From Fabrea salina (taxonomy: Eukaryota > Ciliophora > Heterotrichea > Heterotrichida > Fabreidae): DNA of 64,000 bases. This document shows positions 1 through 9,400 of this stretch, piece after piece. The stretch lies in contig JALIHJ010000053.1 in NCBI GenBank assembly GCA_022984795.1, positions 69,501 through 133,500 of the forward strand, given 5' to 3'. Each line of letters opens with the position of its first letter. The first letter of the stretch is position 1. The notes below the pieces were generated by a model. The model was not told where the DNA came from and made no database searches. It was given only the letters and a program-made list of their open reading frames with translations. A program made the position numbers and the translations under genes.

Positions 1-1224
1 GCTTGTTAAAGAGTCACTTCCACTGTAGAAGTTAGTGAAGTCTTTGGGGAACCTTGTGAAGTCTTCTTCTAAGACTGCAGTAGTGGGTAATGTTCCAGGA
101 CAACTACCAAACCCACTTGGACAGGCATTCAAGCACACTCCTCCAGCAAACACAGACCCAGACACACACGAATCAGACTTACAGATCCAGTTGAACTCAT
201 CGCAGTTAGAACATTTGTAGTCGCACAAAAAACAATCTGGTTCTTGAGTGATAGAATTGCAATCAGAGGAAGAAGAAACAGCTTGTTGATCACATATAAT
301 GCAGTTATTGTCTTTGTAACACCAAGGCCAGTCATTACTGCACAGAGAACACTCCTTGCAAGAACCGTCATTGTCCACGTAGTAGTTGAATTCACATGTT
401 GATAATCCTGAAGAATCGCCAACACTAACATCATGACTATTAACAAATTCAATTCTGTAAACAAACCCAGTGAATCCATCCCCAACGTACCACTTCAGGG
501 TGTTTATGTCAGGTCTACTCATTATCCAGTGGTCTTCTACTCTTGTCTTGATTTCTAGCTCGTCATTTTTCTTAGAAAGGAATTCAAAACCACCTACCAC
601 TTCCGAATCCCAGGTGCCGAAATGAAACCTATCCCAAGCATTCATATTCTGAGGCAAAGTGACTTCTTTGTCTAAGTAAACAGAGTCTGAAGTTCTGAGT
701 GTTTTGGCTCTGTAACGCCAATGAGTTCCATCAAACTCGAGAGTTAGGTGAGTCTGTGAGTCGTCTTTAGCTTGAATTAGTACTCCTGAACCTTTAGGCC
801 TCACCAAAAAGGCGAATTTGTGATAGATGAAGTAAGTGTAGGGTTGATCAGATACCATAGAAGAAGTGGACTTGAAGTAGAATCCCCTTTCTTGGGTAGG
901 AATAGGGTTGTTTTGGGAGTCCCTGAATGCACTTCCGTCAGGTGTACTGAAAGTGTCCACAGAATTAGCTGAGTAGTCAGTTATGTCTTTGAAATTTAGG
1001 TCAAAAACTTGTCTTACATCATCATTTGGATCAACCTTATCACAATTCCCATTTGGATTGGTGCTAAAGCTAGTGGGACAGTGTTCATAGCAATAAGCCC
1101 CCCTTTTGTAATAGTTTGAAGCACAGCTATCGCAAGTATATCCATTAGAATTGGGAGTAGCACAATTAGGAAGCCCAGAAACCATTCCTACAAAAACTAA
1201 AAGCACAGCACAAGCACCTTTCAT
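1..1224 (-). CDS. Secreted or membrane Cys-rich, LamG-like protein (C-terminus beyond window)
   Basis: The frame is open from the ATG at 1224 to the window edge, giving 408 codons without a stop; the rest lies outside. The first 17 residues (MKGACAVLLVFVGMVSG) form a signal peptide. A short Cys-rich stretch (NCATPNSNGYTCDSC) follows, then a roughly 200-residue region with the ERGFYFKSTSSM pattern, matching the LamG/concanavalin-like region of the two downstream paralogues (RGYYFRGSSVMQLPP). Near the edge there is a second set of paired cysteines of growth-factor-receptor type (CNSCxxC spacing). It is the leftmost member of a four-gene minus-strand cluster. The start is supported by the signal peptide and the AT-rich ATTATAAAT just upstream. 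The exact function is unknown; a cell-surface or extracellular role is inferred. Confidence 0.75.
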   Translation of the reverse strand, partial: MKGACAVLLVFVGMVSGLPNCATPNSNGYTCDSCASNYYKRGAYCYEHCPTSFSTNPNGNCDKVDPNDDVRQVFDLNFKDITDYSANSVDTFSTPDGSAFRDSQNNPIPTQERGFYFKSTSSMVSDQPYTYFIYHKFAFLVRPKGSGVLIQAKDDSQTHLTLEFDGTHWRYRAKTLRTSDSVYLDKEVTLPQNMNAWDRFHFGTWDSEVVGGFEFLSKKNDELEIKTRVEDHWIMSRPDINTLKWYVGDGFTGFVYRIEFVNSHDVSVGDSSGLSTCEFNYYVDNDGSCKECSLCSNDWPWCYKDNNCIICDQQAVSSSSDCNSITQEPDCFLCDYKCSNCDEFNWICKSDSCVSGSVFAGGVCLNACPSGFGSCPGTLPTTAVLEEDFTRFPKDFTNFYSGSDSLTS

Positions 1225-1225
1225 A

Positions 1226-1513
1226 TTTATAATTCTTTCACCCAAAAGGTTCAGCAAAGCATGCGAAGAATTCATGAACATAACAGAGTCCACTGGAAAA
1301 ACAAACCCAAATGAAGCCCTACATTAAATAAAACATCACGAAGAGAAGCTCAATAGCAACGATCTACGACTTAGCGTGCATACAAACAAAAGGCACCTTC
1401 AAAAATGGAACAACTATCAAATGTGCAGCCAGACAGAAACAGTAAGCCACATAACCGAAGAATGCTCAGCATGCCAAGAAAGAAGACCTAAAATTGCAAA
1501 ACCTGGACAACAA
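1226..1513 (+). mobile_element. Decayed retroelement-like fragment (possible LINE C-terminus)
   Basis: One plus-strand frame reads as protein for about 95 codons and is broken about once. It ends in MCSQTETVSHITEECSAC, which resembles the Cys-x-ETxxH-x4-Cys zinc-binding tail found after the reverse transcriptase of non-LTR retrotransposons. No reverse transcriptase core, target-site duplication or poly(A) tail is visible, so the family is uncertain and the piece is a short remnant at most. It lies in the largest gene-free gap of the window. Confidence 0.35.
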
Positions 1514-1972
1514 AATGATCTCTAGCCACAGTACTGCATAGCAAAGAATTTGGAGAGCAAATAAAAACCGAAAAACTGAACATGAAACACTCAGAGAAAT
1601 CCGTAGAAAATCCACTGAAGAAGGAATAACAAAATAATGATATAATTCATTCACCATTCTGGTGCTAAGAGTTCAATATTCAGAATTTAAAGCTTAAACT
1701 TACACTCATTATATGTGAGAGAAGTTATATACCATTAAAGGTTCTTAGTCGTAATTTGACTGAATAAGTCTTCTGTCCAGACTCTAGAAGCGGTCTGAAG
1801 CTTTAGCAACCCAATCAAATAATTACTTTAATTCATTTCTATTGAGTTGTGATAAAGACCTATTTTGGATTTCTTCAAATTCTAGTCAATGTAAACTGGA
1901 AGAAATTAACCATGACTGTGAATCTAGTAAGCTCCTGCATCAGAGATATTGAGTAATGATTAATTACTTAAG
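1514..1972. other. Gene-free AT-rich spacer
   Basis: About 460 nt between the retroelement-like fragment and the stop codon of the next minus-strand gene. It is AT-rich with no convincing open frame, tRNA-like fold or tandem repeat by eye. It presumably holds the 3' flank of the gene at 1973-6145. Confidence 0.5.
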
Positions 1973-4900
1973 CTATTCTTTCCTGGATTGGGTCTCAGGA
2001 CTAAACATAGTAGTGGCTACTTGTCCTCTTGTTTCGTTGACTTGGCCTTGACTATTTCCATCCAAAACTACTACTTTAGTTACTGAGTTGGTTTTCTTAG
2101 AACAACACCTAGCAAACAGACTGAACAAAGGTGCCAAGGATTGAACTGCAGTTATTCCAGCAACTAGCCAAATGATTAACTGCTCTACTAGAGTGTCTAT
2201 TAATCGCCAGTTGTTTTGCAGAAAGTAAACTACTAGGATAAACACTAAACTGGTAACTAGTTCTGCTAGGATTGACAAAGCTAGAACTGAGTTCTTCGGG
2301 TAGGGTCTAACGGCCAGTATGAAACCAAAGAACCCCAGCATGCAAACTAAGTTCAGAGATGCTTGGAAATAGGGGTAGGCTCCTAAGGTTCCAACACTGA
2401 CTGCAAAAACTACTCTTTTTAAGGTAAACACAAAGTAGAAGAAGGAAAATTCTGGATTATCAGTGCAATCGAACTCGTAAAGCAGTGCTCTCCACTTCTG
2501 GTAGAACTCTGGGTCTTCATTAACTATGTTTTCTCTGTTTCTTTTCACAAACAGAAACAAGGCACCTGGAGTTACTCCAAGAAGAACCACTACAAAGCAC
2601 GCAGAGGTGTAGTTAAAGACTCCTACTACCTCTACATTGGGCACTGAAACTAACTGAACAAACCCTGCAATAGACAAGTCCAGGTAGCACTGCATCCAGT
2701 ACCTAGTGAACACATTGAACCTGTACTCTGCTAGTAGTTTGCTAAATGGTGCTTTGCAGTAAGGGGTCTTTGAAAGCACCCACACTAAAGGCCAGAACAG
2801 TAGCAGAATGCCTATGATGAGTATGCTGACTCCAGCGTTCAGAAGAAACAGTTTCGAGTCGCTTGCTAGGTACTTAGTGAAGTAGCTAGACTCCTCTCCA
2901 GTTACAAGCTTAATCAAGTAGTCAACTCCAACTGGAATGGAGTCCAGCATGTTCAGTCCTTCAAAGAACCCTAGTAGAGTAGGTGTGAGTTGGTTGTTAG
3001 TTGAAGGAATGTAGGAAAGTATCTCTAGAGTGTTCATGACTCTCCAGAAATCAGAGGGGTTAGAAGTGAATAGTGAGACACTGCTTGTTGTTGTTGCTAC
3101 TAATACTGCTTGTTGAGTTCTGGTTTTGGATTCCTCAGTTACTGAAATAGAGGGATCATACTCTTCTAGTTCTACTTTCAAAGTTTTGTTTGCTAGTAAG
3201 TAGTTGCTTTGACTAGTGATGTCCCCTTTAAACTCAAGCAGAGCTATTTCTCCCTTAGAAACATAATCTTGAAAGTCCATGGTGATGTTATACTCCCTAT
3301 CACTAGTCATTTCCATCTCATACCTGAACTTGATGTTTTCATTTTGCAGAGTTATTTTAAAGTCTTGTTTGTTCAGTTCAGACTCTAAACTTTCGGAGAA
3401 CTCTAAAATCAGTTGATTGTCTTTGTTTTTGAGTTGCGCGCTGAATAGCTGCCTTTCACAGAACCCGTACTTACTGGAATAGCCCTGTAAGCACTCACAA
3501 GTTCTTTGGGAGTTTAACTTTGCACTTTCTACACAGCTAGTGCACTGCTCAAAGTTGCAGTTAGTGCACAGGTCGTTGTTGCATAAACTGCAAGTAGAGT
3601 TGTTTAAGCAGCCAAAGTAGCAGTCAGACTTGCACTGCTCACAGTATTCTCCGTTCCAAAACTCATTAATCAGGCACAAAGGCAAGCACTCATGATAAAC
3701 AGGACAGAACTCACAGTCCCCACAAGAATCCCCTAGCAAAGTATTTGTGTGAATTGCTGAGTTGTAAGCCCTAACTTCCCATATGAAGCCTTTAAAGAAG
3801 TTTGCCAAGGAGTGCTTAGCTCCTAGAGTCAAGTAGTGACTTTGTGTGTCGCGAAACCAGTTACTTCCTAAACTCTCTGAGGTTATCAAAGTAGTGTTGG
3901 AGTAAACTTCAAGTTTAAACTCAGACTCTAAAAACACCTTTACCAACAGCAAGTTCCAGTAGCTGCTTAGTTGGCTTTGACTCTGTAAAGAGTTAACAAG
4001 CACATAAAAGTTACTCAATTCAATTTCCAAAATGCTTGTGGAGTCAGTTTGTTGTTTACTCACAACTGTTCCCCACCCAGAAACTGGCCTAAGCCAAACA
4101 GCTACAGTGAATTCAGGAGACAGAGTTAGTAAGGGCTCTGAAACGTTGTTATAAGGCGGCAGTTGCATAACTGAAGACCCTCTGAAGTAGTAACCTCTGT
4201 TCTTAGTAGGGTAGGGGTCTGTTTCATGGAAAAAGGGGTAGAACTGGTCATTAACACCTGTAAGCACTGGAATGGAGCTTTGGAGGTCATTAATTACATT
4301 CTGCATAGTGTTGAGTTGCAGGTGAAACACAAAACTAGAACTTGAAACTTTAGACTCCTTAGAAGAACAAAGGTACCCAGTAGGACACAAATCAGTGCAA
4401 ACACCCTGAACTAAGTAGTAGCCTTGAGAACACTCTAAACACTGGAGTTCCGAAGGGGAATAACATGCTGCACAGTTTTCAGCACAAAACAGAGAAACCT
4501 GGCAGTCTCCTCTACACAGAGTGAGTCTGTCATCAATCCAAACTCTGAGTTGGGGTCTGGTTTCATAAGTTCTCAAGAAGTCCGAAGGAATCACAAACCA
4601 GAACTGGGACTCCGAAGAAGCTTGATGCAGTGTTTCTCCATAAACTTCACTTCCGTCTACTTTGAATTTCAAGTCATCGGGGTCAGGGTTCATGTAACTT
4701 GGCAGCAGCGCATAAAGGTAATTGTCGTGACAGTAAACGTATAGGTTAAAGTAACTCTGGCTGATAGTAGCTTGATAGTGATAATTTTTGGAAGCACAAT
4801 CAGAAGGGCTGAAAGGTTTTGTCAATTCACTCTTACCTTTGTAGATAAAAGGGTAATTGTAACTGAGAGTGCCTGAACTCAAGTCTAGTCTCTTCACCAT

Positions 4901-6145
4901 AGGGAATCCATTTCTGTACCCACTGCCAGGGATCCTCACTCCCAAAGAAAAAGAACTTCTTCCTGCAGAGCTCAAATGCTCTATTTCTATGTAGTAAGAC
5001 TCTCCTTCCACCATAGCTATAGGCCCAGATTCATTGCTCTCAGAGGTAAAGTACAAGTATTCATTTGATTCTTGACTTGAGTTAATGACTTCTTGCTTGT
5101 TGGAAGACCTAGAGTCCAAACTAAGGTACACTCTAACACTTCCTCTAAAAGAAGCATAAAAGGTGTAATCTCCAGTCCGGGGAGCTCTAAACAGTCCGTA
5201 AATCAAGGAGTCGTAACTGTCAGTAATTGTAAGTATCGTTGCTGAAGAGATAACTTCTCTGTTCACAAGTTCACTAGCAACTCTAATGTTTCGTTGAGTG
5301 TATGTTTCCCTTACTAAACCTGCACTTCCTTGATAGTACTCTGAGTTCTTAACATCAAAGTAGACTCCATTGATGCACTTAATACTACTGAAACTAGCTT
5401 GAGTAACTTGACACTCAGTGCCGTCCAGTTCCACCCTTATTCTGGAAGTTTCACTAGGAAAAGACTTACCTGTGATGCTAACACTCAACCCCAAACCATT
5501 CCCTTGCTCCACAGAAAACCCTTCTACTGCAGCAATGGCTCTGAACCAGTAGCTTTCTCCTTCTAAGCTATATCCTCCTGTCCACAAAATTCCTTTTCTC
5601 TCACCCCAATATTTGTATGAGATGCTTTGGTCTCCGTGGACGTTGCTTTGTATTTGTGGAGTCAGAATCAATGGATCTTGGCTGTCTAGTAAGTTATTTT
5701 GGAATGCCATACTGACCCCTTTGATTTGTACAGATACATCATCCTGGTAATCCACATACCTAACGAAATACAGGTTAACATCATCCCAGGCAGGCGCTTC
5801 ACTAGGATTAAAGCCAACTAGAGGAACAGGCCAGCCAAGTTCAAATGCACTATTTTTCGAGTAAATTTCACTAGAGCCGTGCACAACTCTTAAGTTAGCA
5901 CCGGTACTACTTCCCCAGGGAGGAATAATACACTCAATTTGATCTGTTTGCACAGACAATATTTCACAGTCTTCAGTTCCTACTTTAACTTGGTAGTTGC
6001 TTGACTCCAAATCATCTTGGAAGTCCCCAAATAGAAATAGACTACTGAGACCATAAAACTTCGTAGGGTCAGTGGTCTCTTTATTTGGAGTAGCTACTCT
6101 AGTAACAATAGCAGCTTGACATAATCCTAGTAACAATGCTATCAT
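1973..6145 (-). CDS. Large IPT/PA14/LamG/Cys-rich multi-pass membrane protein
   Basis: A 1390-residue protein. The chosen ATG at 6145 starts a signal peptide (MIALLLGLCQAAIV), aligns with the start of the paralogue at 14460-18917 and is preceded by AATTAAAT; the frame stays open 26 codons further upstream, into a decayed stretch. Modules in order: IPT/TIG-like (about 20-100), a second IPT with ITGKSFPSE (about 205-250), a PA14-like sandwich (FRAPRTGDYTFYASF, about 310-430), Cys-rich, LamG-like (RGYYFRGSSVMQLPP, about 640-830), CxxC-rich growth-factor-receptor type (about 840-935), the conserved WRVMNTLEILSY...LTPTL motif, then about seven membrane helices (about 1150-1380). The membrane block distantly recalls TRP/Pkd2-like domains, but that is weak. 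Probably a surface receptor or adhesion protein. Confidence 0.85.
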   Translation of the reverse strand: MIALLLGLCQAAIVTRVATPNKETTDPTKFYGLSSLFLFGDFQDDLESSNYQVKVGTEDCEILSVQTDQIECIIPPWGSSTGANLRVVHGSSEIYSKNSAFELGWPVPLVGFNPSEAPAWDDVNLYFVRYVDYQDDVSVQIKGVSMAFQNNLLDSQDPLILTPQIQSNVHGDQSISYKYWGERKGILWTGGYSLEGESYWFRAIAAVEGFSVEQGNGLGLSVSITGKSFPSETSRIRVELDGTECQVTQASFSSIKCINGVYFDVKNSEYYQGSAGLVRETYTQRNIRVASELVNREVISSATILTITDSYDSLIYGLFRAPRTGDYTFYASFRGSVRVYLSLDSRSSNKQEVINSSQESNEYLYFTSESNESGPIAMVEGESYYIEIEHLSSAGRSSFSLGVRIPGSGYRNGFPMVKRLDLSSGTLSYNYPFIYKGKSELTKPFSPSDCASKNYHYQATISQSYFNLYVYCHDNYLYALLPSYMNPDPDDLKFKVDGSEVYGETLHQASSESQFWFVIPSDFLRTYETRPQLRVWIDDRLTLCRGDCQVSLFCAENCAACYSPSELQCLECSQGYYLVQGVCTDLCPTGYLCSSKESKVSSSSFVFHLQLNTMQNVINDLQSSIPVLTGVNDQFYPFFHETDPYPTKNRGYYFRGSSVMQLPPYNNVSEPLLTLSPEFTVAVWLRPVSGWGTVVSKQQTDSTSILEIELSNFYVLVNSLQSQSQLSSYWNLLLVKVFLESEFKLEVYSNTTLITSESLGSNWFRDTQSHYLTLGAKHSLANFFKGFIWEVRAYNSAIHTNTLLGDSCGDCEFCPVYHECLPLCLINEFWNGEYCEQCKSDCYFGCLNNSTCSLCNNDLCTNCNFEQCTSCVESAKLNSQRTCECLQGYSSKYGFCERQLFSAQLKNKDNQLILEFSESLESELNKQDFKITLQNENIKFRYEMEMTSDREYNITMDFQDYVSKGEIALLEFKGDITSQSNYLLANKTLKVELEEYDPSISVTEESKTRTQQAVLVATTTSSVSLFTSNPSDFWRVMNTLEILSYIPSTNNQLTPTLLGFFEGLNMLDSIPVGVDYLIKLVTGEESSYFTKYLASDSKLFLLNAGVSILIIGILLLFWPLVWVLSKTPYCKAPFSKLLAEYRFNVFTRYWMQCYLDLSIAGFVQLVSVPNVEVVGVFNYTSACFVVVLLGVTPGALFLFVKRNRENIVNEDPEFYQKWRALLYEFDCTDNPEFSFFYFVFTLKRVVFAVSVGTLGAYPYFQASLNLVCMLGFFGFILAVRPYPKNSVLALSILAELVTSLVFILVVYFLQNNWRLIDTLVEQLIIWLVAGITAVQSLAPLFSLFARCCSKKTNSVTKVVVLDGNSQGQVNETRGQVATTMFSPETQSRKE

Positions 6146-6455
6146 ATTTAATTCAATTAAACGTCTCATGGATACCCCAATAGCTCTTGAGCCTTCACCC
6201 CGCGTTGCATTACTGCTATGCATACGAGTATAAGGGTCAGGACCTGACGGTTTTTATGGACCTGCACCGCCATGAAATCGATCATCCAGGTACGTCAGCA
6301 CTTCTTTGAGTCCTCATGTTGCAGCCACCTAGGAAGCCTTTGTGCACATCAATCTACTGAAATGCTTAACCTCACCCTTTCTGATCAGAAATTCGTCGAA
6401 TTTCTTCTCATTTAACAGGAGTCCTGCGAAGTCTTAAATTGTTACAATTAATTAA
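6146..6455. other. Spacer with decayed protein-like stretch
   Basis: This 310-nt gap separates two minus-strand receptor genes. From about 6160 to 6440 the base composition is visibly richer in G and C than other spacers here. One minus-strand frame reads as protein-like sequence broken about three times, and it runs in frame into the upstream side of the next gene. I do not recognise the source. A small insertion or a decayed gene remnant is possible. Confidence 0.35.
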
Positions 6456-9400
6456 TTATTCCTTCCTGAGTGACTCCTCTTTTACGTCTGTTGATTGGTA
6501 TACTTTGGTTGCCCACTCCTGTCTTGATTCATCTATTTCTGAGTCCAGACATATTCTTCTGACTTCCTGAACAGGCTGGCCTTCTATTTGGGGTGACTCT
6601 GTGTCAAATTGAACTGGGCTAACTCTGGAATTCCCGTTCTTGTTTTTGAGCCACTTGACTAGCCTTATAACTAAAGGCAGAATTCCAGCAGAAGACTGCA
6701 CTAGAACTATTCCTAATGTGGAATATATAAGTAAGTCTTCTATTAGTTGGTCATGGCTTCTCCAGGAGTCTTGTAAGAAGTAGGAGCACCCTACGAAGAC
6801 CAAACAAGTTAGTGTTTCAGTGATGACTGCAGTTACTTGGTTGATTCTGTCTTCGATTGGCTTCACAACTATGATAAAAGCAGTGTACCCAATCATCAGT
6901 AGTGTATTGATAACGTGCTGAAGAACCGGGTAGTCTCCTAGCAGGACCAAACTCACAGCAAACAGAGCTCTTTTCAAAAAGAACACAAAGTAGGTGTAAG
7001 GGGCTTTGGAACCTTGTTTGCAATCGTATTCATACACTAAGGTTCCCCAGCGTTTGAGGAAGTCAGAGTCTTCAGAAGTAATCTTGCTTTGGTTCTTTTT
7101 GATAAATAGATATAGTGCAAGAGGGCTCAGTGCTAGCAACAGACTAAATATAACTCCAATGCAGTAGCTAGATATTACAATTCCATTTGAAGAAGGGCTG
7201 TTAGAGACCTGGATTACAGCAGCTATTGACAAGTCCAGGAAAAGCTGAATCCAGTTCCTCAAGAAGAAATTGTACTTATACTCTGGCAAGAAGCCTTCAC
7301 ACTTTTTAGCTACAAAAGGTATTTTGGTGATGGAAAGCACCCAAAATACTGGCCAGAGTACTAGGACAAAAGCAAAGATAGTAAACTTTTGTCCCATGTT
7401 GAGCAAGAACAGAGTGGATTCAAAGCCAAAGTCTTTGAAGATTTCATTGCTCATAGAACTAATGTCTGGGTCAAACACAAACTCAAAAAGGTTAGGAACA
7501 AAGAGCTCCAGAATGTCAAGTCCTTCAAGCATTGCCCTTAGACTGGGCGTAAGTGGGTTGGTGGAAAGGGAAAGGTACATAAGTATGTCAAGGGTATTGA
7601 GTAGTGCCCACAGAGCTGCTGGGTTTGGATTGAAAGCACTACTTGCAGCAGCTGAAGTGGTGGCAGTTCCTGCCATTATCTGTCCAGTTGACTTAGCTCT
7701 TTCGACTTCACCTGAAAGCTTGCAAGACCCAGACTCCTCTACATAACCTGCTTTGCACTTGCAGGTTTCATCCTGGTTCAGAACTGCGTTGCTCACACAC
7801 TTACTGCAGATTCCATACTCACACTCTAAGCAAAGACTATTGTCACAAACTCCACAAGAGCCGTCTGCACACTGGTGTATTTCTAGTTGCACGTAAGGCA
7901 GTTGACTAGTTTCTTCACAGAAAGGATTAGTAAGGCTTTCGTCGCAAGCAGAAAAGTAGCAGTAGTAAGTGCTTCCAGGTGGTAACTCCAGAGTTAAGGT
8001 GGTTTCTGTTTCTTGAGTTACTTGGGCACTTCCACTTGGAACTTTGTTGTTTTGTGAGTCTAAGCCAGACTTGACTTGTTTGGAGGTGATTGCTGAGTCT
8101 TTTGAAGAGCTGCAAGAAGTATACACGTAGCCATCCAAAGCAGTAGTGAACTTAAAACTAGCACTTGTGCCTTCTGAAGTGGACTTGAGAGGGAGCACTG
8201 TAAAGCTGTTCCCAGTTCCAGATGGAATAATTTCAGAAGACACAAAGTTTAGAGTGTCACTGTCATACATGATTCTTGCACTAATAAAGTCTTTTCTGAC
8301 TGAAGCTATGTCAGTATTTGCTTTAGGGACAAAAGTGCTTGGGTTTATTTCAGCATTGAAGGAATCGTAAAGGGAGTCATACTCAAACACATTGGTGTAA
8401 GTGGTTTGGAGTCTTCTTAGAGTGTTTTCTGTAACTCGGACTGAGCCTTTGGGGTAAAGCCACTCAGGGTTGACTCCCATGTGCTTGGCTATTATTTCAG
8501 CTATGGTTGCAAAGTCCTCTTCTGTCATCTTGCTTGTTCTGGTGATTGAGGCCAAAATCCTTTCAGAATCAGGAGGACTTTGAGTAGTGAACTCTGCAGT
8601 TTCTGCAGTGCTTGTTTGAGTTAAGCCATTCCACACAAAAGCATAAACTAAATAACTTTCCCCGGGCAAGAGCCTTTTAAAGGCTTGGGACACACTTTCT
8701 GAGGAGTAAACTACTTGTGCTCCTACATACTCTTTAGAACAGTGCTCAGCTTGTTTTCTTTTGGTGAACTCAAGGTAGTCTTTGTCTTCTGGGCCAGGAC
8801 CTGCTTCATAGTTTAGGTGCTCTTCTTGAAGTTGCAGTTCAATGTTGGTTCCTTCATCATCTTCTACTGGGACTAAGCTTTTTACTTTGGCAACTAGTTG
8901 GCTGTAGGTAAGTTCCTTTCTTCCTTTGCAAGTTAAGTAGTAGTAAACCACTGCCCCTGCACTAGTTCCAGATACTTGGAAACTAGCAGTTGCAGTGTTT
9001 CTTCCAGTTTCTGAAGCAGTCACACTAACTCTAGGAACTGAGGGTGATTCTGGAGGGTTTTCAATGCTAAGAGCTATTTTAGGGTCTATCTCGAAGGATT
9101 CCTGGTCAGCTCCATACAGCCCAAAACTAATTTCAGAGGTACTGACTTCGTGGCTAGAGTCAACAGTAACCTCAAAGTAACTCACAGAGTCTTGCAGAGT
9201 TAGAACTTCTGGGTTGACAGTTAAGTGCTTACTGCTAGGAGTAATAGTGATCACAACACTAGTAGCAGGTGCTTTGGAGGCTTCAACCCTGATAGGAACC
9301 GATTTTTTGCCCACATAGAGCTTTTCAGAAGCAGTCACAGAAATTTTATTTTTGGAAGCAGGAGGACACACGTTTACAAGAGTCCTTACAGGTGGCTGGT

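Noticed and set aside
6146-6223. Upstream ATGs of the receptor gene at 1973-6145
   Set aside because: They lie in the decayed patch and precede a signal peptide that aligns with the paralogue's start at the later ATG.
7270-7746. 158-codon plus-strand open frame
   Set aside because: It lies wholly antisense to the conserved membrane block of the giant receptor gene.
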